Shown: positions 27,303 through 34,871 of the stretch, piece by piece
Layout of the letters: each line of letters begins with the position of its first letter
How positions within the stretch are numbered: position 1 is the stretch's first letter
Assembly: GCF_000495475.1 (NCBI RefSeq)
Contig: NZ_ASGZ01000020.1
Location: 25,431-89,430 of the forward strand
Direction: 5' to 3'
DNA from: Candidatus Halobonum tyrrellensis G22
GTDB taxonomy: Archaea > Halobacteriota > Halobacteria > Halobacteriales > Haloferacaceae
DNA: 64,000 bases
Notes under the pieces: generated by a model
What the model saw: the letters and a program-made list of their open reading frames with translations, nothing else
Told to the model about the DNA's origin: nothing
The model's database searches: none
Translations under genes and position numbers: made by a program

Positions 27303-29149
27303 AGCTGGTCCTCCGTCAGCGCGAACTCGCCGTTGGCGCCGCCGCTCGACACCATCGGGTAGACGTTCTCCTGGGGGTCGACCCGCGCGTCGACCACCGA
27401 GGGACCGTCGTACGACAGCGCCTCCTCGACGACGTCGCTCACCTCGTCGTACGACTCGATGGAGAAGCCGCGCGCGCCGAACGCCTCGGCCATCGTGTCG
27501 AACTCCGGCATCCAGTCGTACTCCGAGGCCATGTGCCGCCCCTCGAAGAACGCGTCCTGCCACTGTCTGACCATCCCGATGTACTCGTTGTTGAGCACCA
27601 CGACGGTGATGTCGAGGTGTTCGCGGACGGCGACCGACAGCTCCTGTATCGTCATCAGGAACGAGCCGTCGCCGTCGAAACACACCACCGGGCGGTCGGT
27701 CTCGTCGCGTTCGTCGAGCGCGACCCGCGCGCCGATGGCGCCGGGCAGCCCGTACCCCATCGTCCCCAACCCGTGCGAGGAGACGAACGTCCGCGGCTGC
27801 GTGAACGTCCAGTACTGCGCCGCCCACATCTGGTGTTGGCCGACGCCCGTGGTCACGACGGCGTCGTCGGCGGTGGCGGCGTCGAACGCCTCGACGACGA
27901 ACTGCGGTCGGACCGGCTCGTCGGGGTCGACCACGTAGTCCATCGGGAACGACTCGCGCCACCCCGTACACCGCTCGCGCCACGACTCGACGTCGGGCGA
28001 CTCACCCATCGCGGCGCTCACTTGCTCGAGCGCGGTGCCCGCGTCGCCGACCACCGGGTAGTCGGCGTGGACGTTCTTCGATATCTCCGCGGGGTCGATA
28101 TCGACGTGGACGACCTCCGCCTCGGGGGCGAACGTCTCGACGCCGCCCGTCAGGCGGTCGTCGAAGCGCGTCCCGACCGCGATCAGACAGTCGGTGTGGG
28201 TGATCGCCATGTTGGCGTAGCCGGTGCCGTGCATCCCCGCCCACGACAGACAGAGGTCGTCGTCCTCGGGGAAGCTCCCGATGCCGGGCATCGTCGTCAC
28301 CACCGGAATGCCGTGTTCGCGCGCGAACGCGCGCGCCTCCTCGGTCGCGTTCCCCTTGATGACGCCGCCGCCGAACAGACACAGCGGCCGCTCCGCCGCC
28401 TCGATGGCGCGGGCGGCGGCCGCCACCTCCGCGGTGTCGGCCTCGGGGTCGGGCGTCGACCGCGCCGGCGCCTCCGCCGGCCCGGGTTCCCGGTCGGTGT
28501 CGTCGAGCGAGACGTCCTTCGGCAGGTCGACCAGCGTCGGCCCCGGGCGGCCGGTCCGCGCGAGCGCGAACGCCTCGCCGACGGTGTCGCCCACCGTGTC
28601 GGCGTCGCTCGCGAAGTAGTTGTGCTTCGTGATGGGCTTGGTGACGCCCGTCGTGTCGGTCTCTTGGAACGCGTCCGAGCCGACCATGTGGCTCGGCACC
28701 TGCCCCGTGAGCGCGAGCATCGCGTCCGAGTCCATCGACGCGTCCGCGATGCCGGTCACGAGGTTGGTCGCGCCCGGGCCAGAGGTGGCGAGACAGACGC
28801 CGGGGTCGCCGGCGACGACGCCGTACGCGTCGGCGGCGTGGGCGGCGCCCTGTTCGTGCGCCATCGTCAGGTGGGTGATCGACGAGTGGTACAGCGCGTC
28901 GTAGATGGGCATGATCGCGCCGCCCTGCACGCCGAACGCGCGGGTGACGTCCGCGCCTTCGAGCGCGGCGATCACCGACTCCGCGCCCGTGGTCGGCGTC
29001 CAGGTGTCCGGCCGCTCTGGCTCGCCGTCGTCGGCGTCCGGGCCGGCCTCCGGCGTGGCGTCGGTCTCGCGCTCGCGCGCGTCGGTTCCTCCTCGGTCGG
29101 TCGCGTCCGTCTCCTCGTCGTCGGCGAGTGGGTTCGTGGACTCGCTCAT
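27299..29149 (-). CDS. ilvB: Acetolactate synthase large subunit
   Basis: This 616-residue thiamine-diphosphate enzyme condenses pyruvate with pyruvate or 2-oxobutyrate. The catalytic Glu lies in MAHEQGAAHAADAYG. The ThDP motif is in CFDGDGSFLMTIQELSVAVR, continuing to VVLNNEYIGMVRQWQ. QVPSHMVGSDAFQETDTTG and FAD-binding segments are present. About 50 acidic residues precede the first domain. It is the first gene of the ilv-leu operon. A GGAG ribosome-binding sequence sits 7 nt before the ATG and an 8-codon frame overlaps that ATG. Confidence 0.96.
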   Translation of the reverse strand: MSESTNPLADDEETDATDRGGTDARERETDATPEAGPDADDGEPERPDTWTPTTGAESVIAALEGADVTRAFGVQGGAIMPIYDALYHSSITHLTMAHEQGAAHAADAYGVVAGDPGVCLATSGPGATNLVTGIADASMDSDAMLALTGQVPSHMVGSDAFQETDTTGVTKPITKHNYFASDADTVGDTVGEAFALARTGRPGPTLVDLPKDVSLDDTDREPGPAEAPARSTPDPEADTAEVAAAARAIEAAERPLCLFGGGVIKGNATEEARAFAREHGIPVVTTMPGIGSFPEDDDLCLSWAGMHGTGYANMAITHTDCLIAVGTRFDDRLTGGVETFAPEAEVVHVDIDPAEISKNVHADYPVVGDAGTALEQVSAAMGESPDVESWRERCTGWRESFPMDYVVDPDEPVRPQFVVEAFDAATADDAVVTTGVGQHQMWAAQYWTFTQPRTFVSSHGLGTMGYGLPGAIGARVALDERDETDRPVVCFDGDGSFLMTIQELSVAVREHLDITVVVLNNEYIGMVRQWQDAFFEGRHMASEYDWMPEFDTMAEAFGARGFSIESYDEVSDVVEEALSYDGPSVVDARVDPQENVYPMVSSGGANGEFALTEDQL

Positions 29150-29169
29150 CGGGTGGCTCCTGTGTGCAT
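29146..29169 (-). other. Eight-codon upstream frame overlapping ilvB
   Basis: ATG 29169 opens MHTGATR and stops at 29146-29148, overlapping the ilvB ATG by 4 nt (ATGA), the same junction used between genes of the operon. It contains the GGAG that would serve ilvB. It holds no Leu, Val or Ile codon, so it is not a classical attenuator peptide. Possibly a coupling mini-ORF, possibly chance. Confidence 0.3.
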
Positions 29170-29528
29170 CTGGGTCTGGGTCGTGGTGTCGGCGCGTCGG
29201 CCGGCCGACGGGCGGGTGCCCGTCGGTCGTCGGTACGGTCGGACGTGGTCGGAAGAAGGGGGGTGGTGAGGGGTGGCTATACCCCTACAATACGCGCGAC
29301 CCCGACGACCGGCGCGGTCGCTCCGCGGTCGGAGCGGGCGCGTGCGGCGACGGTTCGGGGCATCTCGACCGACCGTATCGGGTGAACGTACAAAACGCTG
29401 TCCCGTCCGGCAAACGTTGCGCGGTCGCGGGTGGCCGGTGGCGCCGACGGGAGTAGCGTCGACGCCTCCCCCGCCGGCGGACCGGCGGACCCGCCGCTGG
29501 TCGGGCGCGTCGAACGCGGGGGGAGTCA
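29150..29528. other. 379-bp gap between leuA and ilvB; leader and hairpin of the ilv operon
   Basis: No gene is seen apart from the mini-frame above. On the minus strand, TATTGTAGGGGTATAG (around 29280-29295) is the best TATA candidate, giving a leader of about 110 nt. Within the leader is a perfect 9-bp hairpin CCGACGGGC / GCCCGTCGG with loop GGGT (29205-29226). No T-run follows, so it is not a textbook terminator. A second T-rich stretch, sense CGTTTTGTACG (about 29387-29397), is a more distal promoter candidate. Confidence 0.45.
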
Positions 29529-30674
29529 TCAGACCCTCGCCCCCCGCTCGCTCTCCTCGTCGGTCCGCTCGACGCCCGCCTCCTCGGCGAACGCTATCAC
29601 GTCGTCCATCGTGACGCGGCCCTCGGCGCCGTGGTCCTTCACGCGCCGGGTCACCGTCCGGACCTGGTCGTCGGTCGGGTCGAACCCCGCCTCGGTCAGC
29701 CGCTGGCGCACCGAGTGGGTGCCGGTGTGCTTGCCCATCACCAACTCCCGCTCGGCGCCCACCATCTCGGGGGTCATCACGCCGGGTTCGAACGTGTCGC
29801 TGTTCTCGATGATCCCCGCGGCGTGGATGCCCGACTCGTGGCTGAACGCGTTCCGCCCCACGACGGGCTTGTTCGCGGGCACCGGCATGTCGCTGGCCTC
29901 CTCGACCAGCCGCGACAGCGCGGTTATCTCGCGGGTGTTCACGCCGGTGTCGGCGTCGTACAGCGACTCCGCGGCCATCACGACCTCCTCGAAGGCGGCG
30001 TTGCCCGCCCGCTCGCCGATGCCGTTGACCGACACCTGCACCTGCTCGGCGCCCGCCTCGACGCCCGTGAGCGCGTTGGCGGCGGCGAGTCCGAAGTCGT
30101 CGTGCGTGTGAACGTCCACGCGCGCGTCTGTGTGCGCACAGACCACCTCGATCAGGTCGGCGAACCGAGTGGGCGTGGCGACCCCGCACGTGTCGGGGAT
30201 GTTGATCCAGTCGGCGCCCGCCTCGGTGGTCGCCTCGATCATCTCGATCAGGAACGGCTCGTCCGTCCGGGTGGCGTCCATCGGCGAGAACATCACCTCC
30301 GCGCCGGACTCGGCCGCCCGCTCGACCGCCGCGACCGACCGCTCCTTCACCTCCTCGCGCGTGGAGTGCATGGAGTCCTCTATCTGCACGTCGCTGGTCG
30401 ACGCGAACGTGTGGATCATGTCCACGTCCGCGTCGATGGCGGCGTCCACGTCCTTCTCGACGACGCGGGCGAGCCCGCAGACCGTCGCGTCCACGTCGGC
30501 CGCGATGTCCGCGACCGCCTCGAACTCCGCGTCGGAGTTGACCGGGAACCCCGCCTCGATGACGGTCGTCCCCGCCTCGTCGAGCGCCGTGGCTATCTCC
30601 CGCTTCTGTTCGTAGTCGAACGACGTTCGCGGCGACTGCTCGCCGTCGCGCAGCGTCGTATCGAAGATCCGCAC
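29529..30674 (-). CDS. leuA: 2-isopropylmalate synthase / LeuA-like (HMGL family), 5' end frameshifted
   Basis: The visible 381-residue frame from GTG 30674 holds the whole catalytic barrel: RIFDTTLRDGEQSPRTSF, NIPDTCGVATP, the metal-binding HTHDDFGLAAANALTG and NGIGERAGNAAFEEVV. AFSHESGIHAAGIIE follows. It condenses acetyl-CoA with 2-oxoisovalerate in leucine synthesis. Citramalate synthase is an alternative because the C-terminal allosteric LeuA domain is missing. Start problem: family-like sequence NEFFQGTLSATDEFETV continues in frame upstream to a TAA at 30735-30737 without a normal start codon. A promoter points to ATG 30762 in another frame (see separate entry). The gene has its own promoter and is separated from ilvB by 379 bp. 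Confidence 0.85.
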   Translation of the reverse strand: MRIFDTTLRDGEQSPRTSFDYEQKREIATALDEAGTTVIEAGFPVNSDAEFEAVADIAADVDATVCGLARVVEKDVDAAIDADVDMIHTFASTSDVQIEDSMHSTREEVKERSVAAVERAAESGAEVMFSPMDATRTDEPFLIEMIEATTEAGADWINIPDTCGVATPTRFADLIEVVCAHTDARVDVHTHDDFGLAAANALTGVEAGAEQVQVSVNGIGERAGNAAFEEVVMAAESLYDADTGVNTREITALSRLVEEASDMPVPANKPVVGRNAFSHESGIHAAGIIENSDTFEPGVMTPEMVGAERELVMGKHTGTHSVRQRLTEAGFDPTDDQVRTVTRRVKDHGAEGRVTMDDVIAFAEEAGVERTDEESERGARV

Positions 30675-30762
30675 CGTCTCGAACTCGTCAGTGGCACTCA
30701 GTGTGCCCTGGAAGAACTCGTTCCGCCGGGCTGGTTACCGACGAGTCCTGGGTATGGGACAT
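30675..30762 (-). pseudogene. leuA: Displaced 5' end of leuA (apparent one-base frameshift)
   Basis: ATG 30762 starts MSHTQDSSVTSPAERVLP and ends at a TGA at 30688-30690. The leuA frame runs in parallel, and 88 nt (29 codons plus one base) separate ATG 30762 from GTG 30674. Removing one base near 30720 would join MSHTQDSSVTSPAE to EFFQGTLSATDEFETV. The TATA element TTTACAA (complement of 30786-30792) is centred exactly 27 nt from ATG 30762, the leaderless spacing, which marks this ATG as the original start. Confidence 0.6.
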
Positions 30763-30785
30763 CGTCCACCCTGACGCCGACCTCG

Positions 30786-30792
30786 TTGTAAA
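30786..30792 (-). promoter_or_regulatory. TATA element of leuA
   Basis: TTTACAA on the minus strand, 27 nt (centre) before ATG 30762. Just upstream an imperfect inverted repeat TGTTCGG ... CCGGAACA could bind a regulator (weak). Confidence 0.6.
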
Positions 30793-31006
30793 GTGTTCCG
30801 GTCGGACAGACGCGCGCCGTGCCGAACAGTCACACGGTAGCACGCGCCGCGACGCGAAACCGCACGACGTCGACGGCTATCATCGATATATACTCCTAAT
30901 ACGCCCTGATACTCGACCGGTTCCGATCCGCAACTTCGGGGCGGGCGCGACGGGGCCGTCGGATGCGACCGAACGCTTTTGGCGGGTGGCGCCGACCGGG
31001 TGCGTG

Positions 31007-31303
31007 ATGACCGACACCGACTTCGGACTCGACCTCCACGAGGCCGAAGACCAACTCGACGGCGAGGTGGCCGGCGAGGTCGTACTCGGGGTGCTCGACG
31101 GGGAGACCGACCCCGAAGAGTGGGTCCGCAACGTCGAGTACGGCAACGTGCTCGTGCTCGCGGTGGTCGGGGACCTCGACGAACTCGCCGCCGGGTTCGC
31201 CGAGCCGGTGGTCGAGATGGGCGGCGAACTCACCCACTTCCGGGGCTTTCTGGTCGTCTCGCCGCCGAACGTGGACATCAACACCGACCGCCTCGGCGGC
31301 TGA
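31007..31303 (+). CDS. DUF5779-like haloarchaeal protein
   Basis: A 98-residue acidic protein, MTDTDFGLDLHEAEDQLDGE onward, with alternating strands and helices (VVLGVLDGETDPEEWVRNVE, NVLVLAVVGDLDELAAGFA) and ending PPNVDINTDRLGG. It fits the haloarchaeal DUF5779 family of unknown function. A T-rich CTTTTGG about 27 nt upstream of the ATG suggests a leaderless transcript. The frame open upstream of 31007 is antisense to leuA and not coding. Region 30793-31006 contains only promoter-like AT-rich sequence (for example ATATATACTCCTAAT near 30885-30899). Confidence 0.75.
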   Translation: MTDTDFGLDLHEAEDQLDGEVAGEVVLGVLDGETDPEEWVRNVEYGNVLVLAVVGDLDELAAGFAEPVVEMGGELTHFRGFLVVSPPNVDINTDRLGG

Positions 31304-31318
31304 CGACGCTCACCGCCT

Positions 31319-31912
31319 TCAGGACTCCTTCATCTCGGTTCGCCCGGAGAACCGCCGGGTCTCCGCGCCGCAGTCCGCACACGAGAGCACGTACACCTCC
31401 GCGCCGTCGCGGCCCTCGTCGCGGTCCCACTCGCGGTCGGTCACCTCGCCGCACGCGGGACACCGCTCCTCGATGACGGAGCCGTCGTCCGTCTTGGGCG
31501 CGCCCACCGCGAGTATCCGCGCGGGTTCATCGCCCGTTGCCACCGCCCGGTTGGGGGCGTCGGCGGGGACGAAGAACGCCTCGTTCTCCGCCACACGATA
31601 CTGGCCTTCGGGCGTCTCCACGTCTATCGCGCCCGCGATCACGTAGAACAGTTCCTCGTGGTCGGGGTGGCGGTGGTAGCCCCACGGCACCTGCTCGCCG
31701 GGGTCGGCCTCGTAGTAGTTGCAGCCGAACGCCGAGACGCCGAGCGCCTCGTCGAGTTCCCGCTTGACCCGCGTGGGGTTTGGCGTGTTCTCCACCTCGT
31801 CGACCGCCACGGTCCGGTAGCCGCGCTCGGAGCCGCCGTCCGTCGCCCGCGGCTCCGTCTGCTCCGTCCCGGGTCGCTCGTCGGCGGTGCCGGTGTCGCT
31901 TGGGTCGCTCAC
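31319..31912 (-). CDS. Cupin domain protein with C-terminal zinc ribbon
   Basis: The 197-residue protein has a cupin barrel (about 55-140) with metal-ligand block WGYHRHPDHEELFYVIAGAI and the second motif ENEAFFVPADAPNRAVA. A C-terminal zinc ribbon follows: CPACGEVTDREWDRDEG, later CADCG. The cupin could bind a metal or sugar; the ribbon may mediate protein or RNA contact. No pathway is implied by the neighbours. It starts with GTG. The first 30 residues are disordered. Confidence 0.8.
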   Translation of the reverse strand: MSDPSDTGTADERPGTEQTEPRATDGGSERGYRTVAVDEVENTPNPTRVKRELDEALGVSAFGCNYYEADPGEQVPWGYHRHPDHEELFYVIAGAIDVETPEGQYRVAENEAFFVPADAPNRAVATGDEPARILAVGAPKTDDGSVIEERCPACGEVTDREWDRDEGRDGAEVYVLSCADCGAETRRFSGRTEMKES

Positions 31913-32053
31913 GACCCGACGAACGCGAGTCGGGGGGAAAACTCCGTGGGCGGCGGCCGTCGGCGCGTCGCGGCCGACGGTGCCGACACCATCGGCGCGT
32001 CGGCAGTCACCGCGGTTCGGCGGCGACCGCCGGCGGGTCGTCGGCCTCCCGCG

Positions 32054-32797
32054 CTACCGCTCCGCCGCGGCGCCGTCCCGGTCGGTCGGGTACAACAGGA
32101 GGTGGTGACCGTCGGCGTCGTACAGTTCGACGCTCCCGTCGGGTCGTTCGAGCGGCCGGACCGCGGGCGCGTCGCCGAACGCCCGCTCGGCGGCCGCGGC
32201 GGGGTCGTCCAGCCTGACGCCGATATCGACGTGGACCCCGCCGCGGGCGCCCGCCAACCCCACCTGCGGCTCCCAGAGTTCGAGGTCGAACGGCCGGTCG
32301 GCGCCCGCCGGCCCGCGGAGCCTGACCCGGCGGCGCTCGACGCCGCGGTCGACCGGTTCGAAGCCGAGCGCGCGGTACGTCCGCTCGGTGTCGTCGAGGT
32401 TCGCCACCTCCAGGACCACCTCGAACACGCCGACCAGCCCGGCGCCGCCGTCGGCGACACCGCCGACCTCGGGACAGTGGCCGTCGTCGTCGAACGGGTA
32501 CAGCGAGCGAAACGAGTCGAACGACACCTCCTCGGCGTCCGGGAAGCGCGCGCGCCAGGCGTCGTACTCGCGGGCGGGCGTCTCGAACGCGAAGTGGACG
32601 TGGAGACCGCCGCGGGGCACCGACCGGGGCCGCCGGCAGACCAGGTCGGTGCCGCCGACGTCGAACGCGAGTTCCGTCCGGCTCCGCCGGGACGGGACGA
32701 GTCCGAGCCGGTCGGCGTAGAAGCGCGCGGCGCGGTCGAGATCCGACACCTCCAGCGCGAGGTGGGCGAGCGCGGGGGGCGGCGAGGCGGCTGACAC
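32054..32797 (-). CDS. VOC (glyoxalase-like) protein with two tandem modules
   Basis: A 247-residue protein in two halves, each a VOC beta-alpha module: LAHLALEVSDLDRAARFYAD with GLHVHFAFETPA in the first, and FEVVLEVANLDDTERTYRAL with ELYDADGHHLLLYP in the second. VOC enzymes bind a divalent metal via His/Glu and act on small molecules (lyase, dioxygenase, resistance); specificity cannot be told. It starts with GTG at 32797 (VSAASPPPALAHLALEVSDL). Longer upstream frame is shadow of the divergent gene. Confidence 0.8.
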   Translation of the reverse strand: MSAASPPPALAHLALEVSDLDRAARFYADRLGLVPSRRSRTELAFDVGGTDLVCRRPRSVPRGGLHVHFAFETPAREYDAWRARFPDAEEVSFDSFRSLYPFDDDGHCPEVGGVADGGAGLVGVFEVVLEVANLDDTERTYRALGFEPVDRGVERRRVRLRGPAGADRPFDLELWEPQVGLAGARGGVHVDIGVRLDDPAAAAERAFGDAPAVRPLERPDGSVELYDADGHHLLLYPTDRDGAAAER

Positions 32798-32851
32798 GCC
32801 CCCACCCACGCGGCGGCCGGACTTAAGCCCGGGGCGCCCCTCCGTTCGTCC

Positions 32852-33532
32852 ATGCCGATGAAACAGTCCGGCGCGACCGACCCGACGGTCATCGACGAGT
32901 TCGACGGCGGCGTCGGCTGGATCGCCTACCCCGACGAACGGATGGAGCGGGCGAGCCACGCGCTGTCGGTCGACGGCGAAATCTGGGTGTTCGACCCGGT
33001 CGACGCCCGCGGCGTCGACGACCTGCTCGCCGACTTGGAGGGGGAGGTCGCCGGCACGGTCGTCTGTCTCGACCGACACACGCGCGACGCCGACACGATC
33101 GCCGCCCGCCACGACGTGCCCGTCTACGTTCCCGACTGGATGACCGACGTGGCCTCCGAGGTGGACGCGCCCGTCGAACGGTTCGGCCGCCGACTCGGCG
33201 GCCTGCGCGCGGTCACCGTGAAGGACGGCTCGATCCCCCCCTGGCAGGAGGTCGCACTGTACGACGAGCCCGGCGGGACGCTGTACGTCGCCGAGACGCT
33301 CGGCACCTCCTCGTACATGGTCGCGCGGGGCGAACGACTCGGCGTCCACCCGATGTTGCGGCTCGCGCCGCCGCGCCGGCCGTTCAGCGGTCTCGACCCC
33401 GACCGGGTGCTCGTGGGCCACGGCCGGGGCGTCCTCGGCGGCGGCGGCGACGCGGTCCGGGCCGCGCTCGCCTCCTCGCGGTCGAAGGCGCCGTCGCTGT
33501 ACCTCCAGGCGCTGCGGTCGATGCTCCCCTGA
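32852..33532 (+). CDS. Metallo-beta-lactamase-like haloarchaeal protein lacking the metal motif
   Basis: The 226-residue protein reads like an MBL-fold domain: GVGWIAYPDERMERASHALS, EIWVFDPVDARGVDDLLADL, then where HxHxDH should lie it has VVCLDRHTRDADTIAARHDV. GGTLYVAETLGTSSYM and RVLVGHGRGVLGGGG follow. The metal-binding signature is therefore degenerate (inference from alignment by eye). It may bind a ligand without hydrolysis. It is divergent from the VOC gene with a 54-nt gap. Confidence 0.65.
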   Translation: MPMKQSGATDPTVIDEFDGGVGWIAYPDERMERASHALSVDGEIWVFDPVDARGVDDLLADLEGEVAGTVVCLDRHTRDADTIAARHDVPVYVPDWMTDVASEVDAPVERFGRRLGGLRAVTVKDGSIPPWQEVALYDEPGGTLYVAETLGTSSYMVARGERLGVHPMLRLAPPRRPFSGLDPDRVLVGHGRGVLGGGGDAVRAALASSRSKAPSLYLQALRSMLP

Positions 33533-33640
33533 CCCGCTCGCCCGCCGTCCCCTCGTGACGCCTCCGTCCGCCGCCCCCGTCGAGCGGCGCGCTCGCGGTG
33601 CGACGCGGACTTTTTACCCGGCGCGCCCGACACCGACCGT

Positions 33641-34168
33641 GTGGTTCTCGTCACACGCGACCTGCTGTCGGTGCTGCTCGAACGCGCGGACGCGCAGGAC
33701 CCCGAGCCGGCGAACGTCCGCCTCGACGCCACGCCGGCGGGGGAGCTGTCGGGCGACGTCGACGGGGTCGACCCCGACGCGCCCGTGCTCACGCACTTCT
33801 ACTTCCCCGAGGCGGGCGGGTCGGTCGCGGCCGTCTTCGGGATGGATCTGGGCGCGCCGGCCTCGCGCGCGCGGTTCGTCTCCCACCCCGACGGGAACCC
33901 CAAGCTCACCAAGGCGGACGACCTCGCGGCGGCCGTGATCGTGGTCACGCCGCCGTACCGCGCGGACGACGTGCGCGCGTACGACCGCCACGGGCGGGGG
34001 CTCGACCTGCGCGTACTCGACGCCGTCCCGCCCGAAGAGCGGATCGGCGAGGTCCCCGGCGACGCCGACCCCGACGATACGGACCGGGGGTCGGACGGCG
34101 GGCCGGCGGACGGCGGCGCCGGGGGCGGACGCGCCGGCACCGACGCGGACGCCGACTACTCCAGGTAG
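33641..34168 (+). CDS. Conserved haloarchaeal protein, possible catalytically dead JAB/MPN fold
   Basis: A 175-residue protein starting with GTG. The TATA element TTTTTA (33610-33615) sits about 28 nt upstream, so it is probably leaderless. The region FYFPEAGGSVAAVFGMDLGA followed by RFVSHPDGNPKLTKADDL resembles the JAB/MPN arrangement where HxHPx7Sx2D binds zinc. Here the first His is Val and the Ser is absent, while SHP and the late Asp remain. The fold call is inference. The tail is a disordered Asp/Gly region. The 3' end overlaps the convergent RHH gene by 13 nt. Confidence 0.6.
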   Translation: MVLVTRDLLSVLLERADAQDPEPANVRLDATPAGELSGDVDGVDPDAPVLTHFYFPEAGGSVAAVFGMDLGAPASRARFVSHPDGNPKLTKADDLAAAVIVVTPPYRADDVRAYDRHGRGLDLRVLDAVPPEERIGEVPGDADPDDTDRGSDGGPADGGAGGGRAGTDADADYSR

Positions 34169-34365
34169 CCCAGGTCGTGAAGCTGGTCGGTTATCTCGTC
34201 GAACTCCGCCTCGCTCAGCGAGCCTTCCTTCTGGTGTTGGATCACGATACTCCGCAGCAGGAATCGCACGAGGTCGCTCGTCGAGGAGAAACTCGTCCCC
34301 TCGATGGTCTCCTCGACCCGGTCGGCGAGGTCCTTCGGGATCGAGACCGTGGTGTAGTCCGTCAC
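34156..34365 (-). CDS. Ribbon-helix-helix (CopG family) protein
   Basis: A 69-residue protein with the RHH pattern: strand TTVSIPKDLADRVEETIEGT, helix SSTSDLVRFLLRSIVI, then an extra C-terminal helical segment SEAEFDEITDQLHDLGYL. It would dimerise and bind DNA as a transcription regulator. The start is GTG 34365. No toxin partner is adjacent. Targets unknown. Confidence 0.8.
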   Translation of the reverse strand: MTDYTTVSIPKDLADRVEETIEGTSFSSTSDLVRFLLRSIVIQHQKEGSLSEAEFDEITDQLHDLGYLE

Positions 34366-34544
34366 GTCCCGGCGTGAGGATGCTGTGCCGATAAGCGCGA
34401 CGGTGCGCGCGACGGCTGACGGGTCACGACGCGGCCGACGGCGTCCGGCCGCGGCGGAAACGGACGCGACGGAAACGGACGCGGCCCGGCCGGATACCGC
34501 CGCGTCCCCGTCGCTTTAGTCCCCGGGGGGCTAACCCCTCCCCG

Positions 34545-34871
34545 ATGGGAGTCAGACCGCCACAGAACGATTCGTCGGAGCCGGACGCCGTCGCCTTCGG
34601 GATCGCCGCTCTCGACGAGCGACTCGACCGGTCGGGCGTACAGTTCCCGGCGACGACCGACGAGGTGCTGGCGGCGGTGGACGACACGTCGGTCCCGTAC
34701 GACGCGGGCGGGGGCACGCTCGACCTCGAATCCGCGCTCGAACGGGTTCCGGCCGACCGGTTCGAGACCGAGACCGAGTTTCTCAACGCGCTCCACCCCG
34801 TCTTCGAGGAGCACCGCGAGCGCGGCGCCGGCTCACTCGTCTCCCGGCTGCGGAACCTGTTCCCGCTCTGA
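34545..34871 (+). CDS. Small acidic haloarchaeal protein, DUF5789-like
   Basis: The 108-residue protein contains GIAALDERLDRSGVQFPATT and ETEFLNALHPVFEEHRERG, with a C-terminal basic/hydrophobic helix SLVSRLRNLFPL. The layout fits the haloarchaeal DUF5789 family, which I assign with moderate confidence. The last 39 nt overlap the 3' end of aglJ on the other strand. Confidence 0.6.
   Translation: MGVRPPQNDSSEPDAVAFGIAALDERLDRSGVQFPATTDEVLAAVDDTSVPYDAGGGTLDLESALERVPADRFETETEFLNALHPVFEEHRERGAGSLVSRLRNLFPL

Noticed and set aside
29146..30189. Long minus-strand frame through leuA ending at the ilvB start
   Set aside because: An alternative-frame shadow of leuA, Arg-rich; only its last eight codons (after ATG 29169) are considered as a possible mini-ORF.
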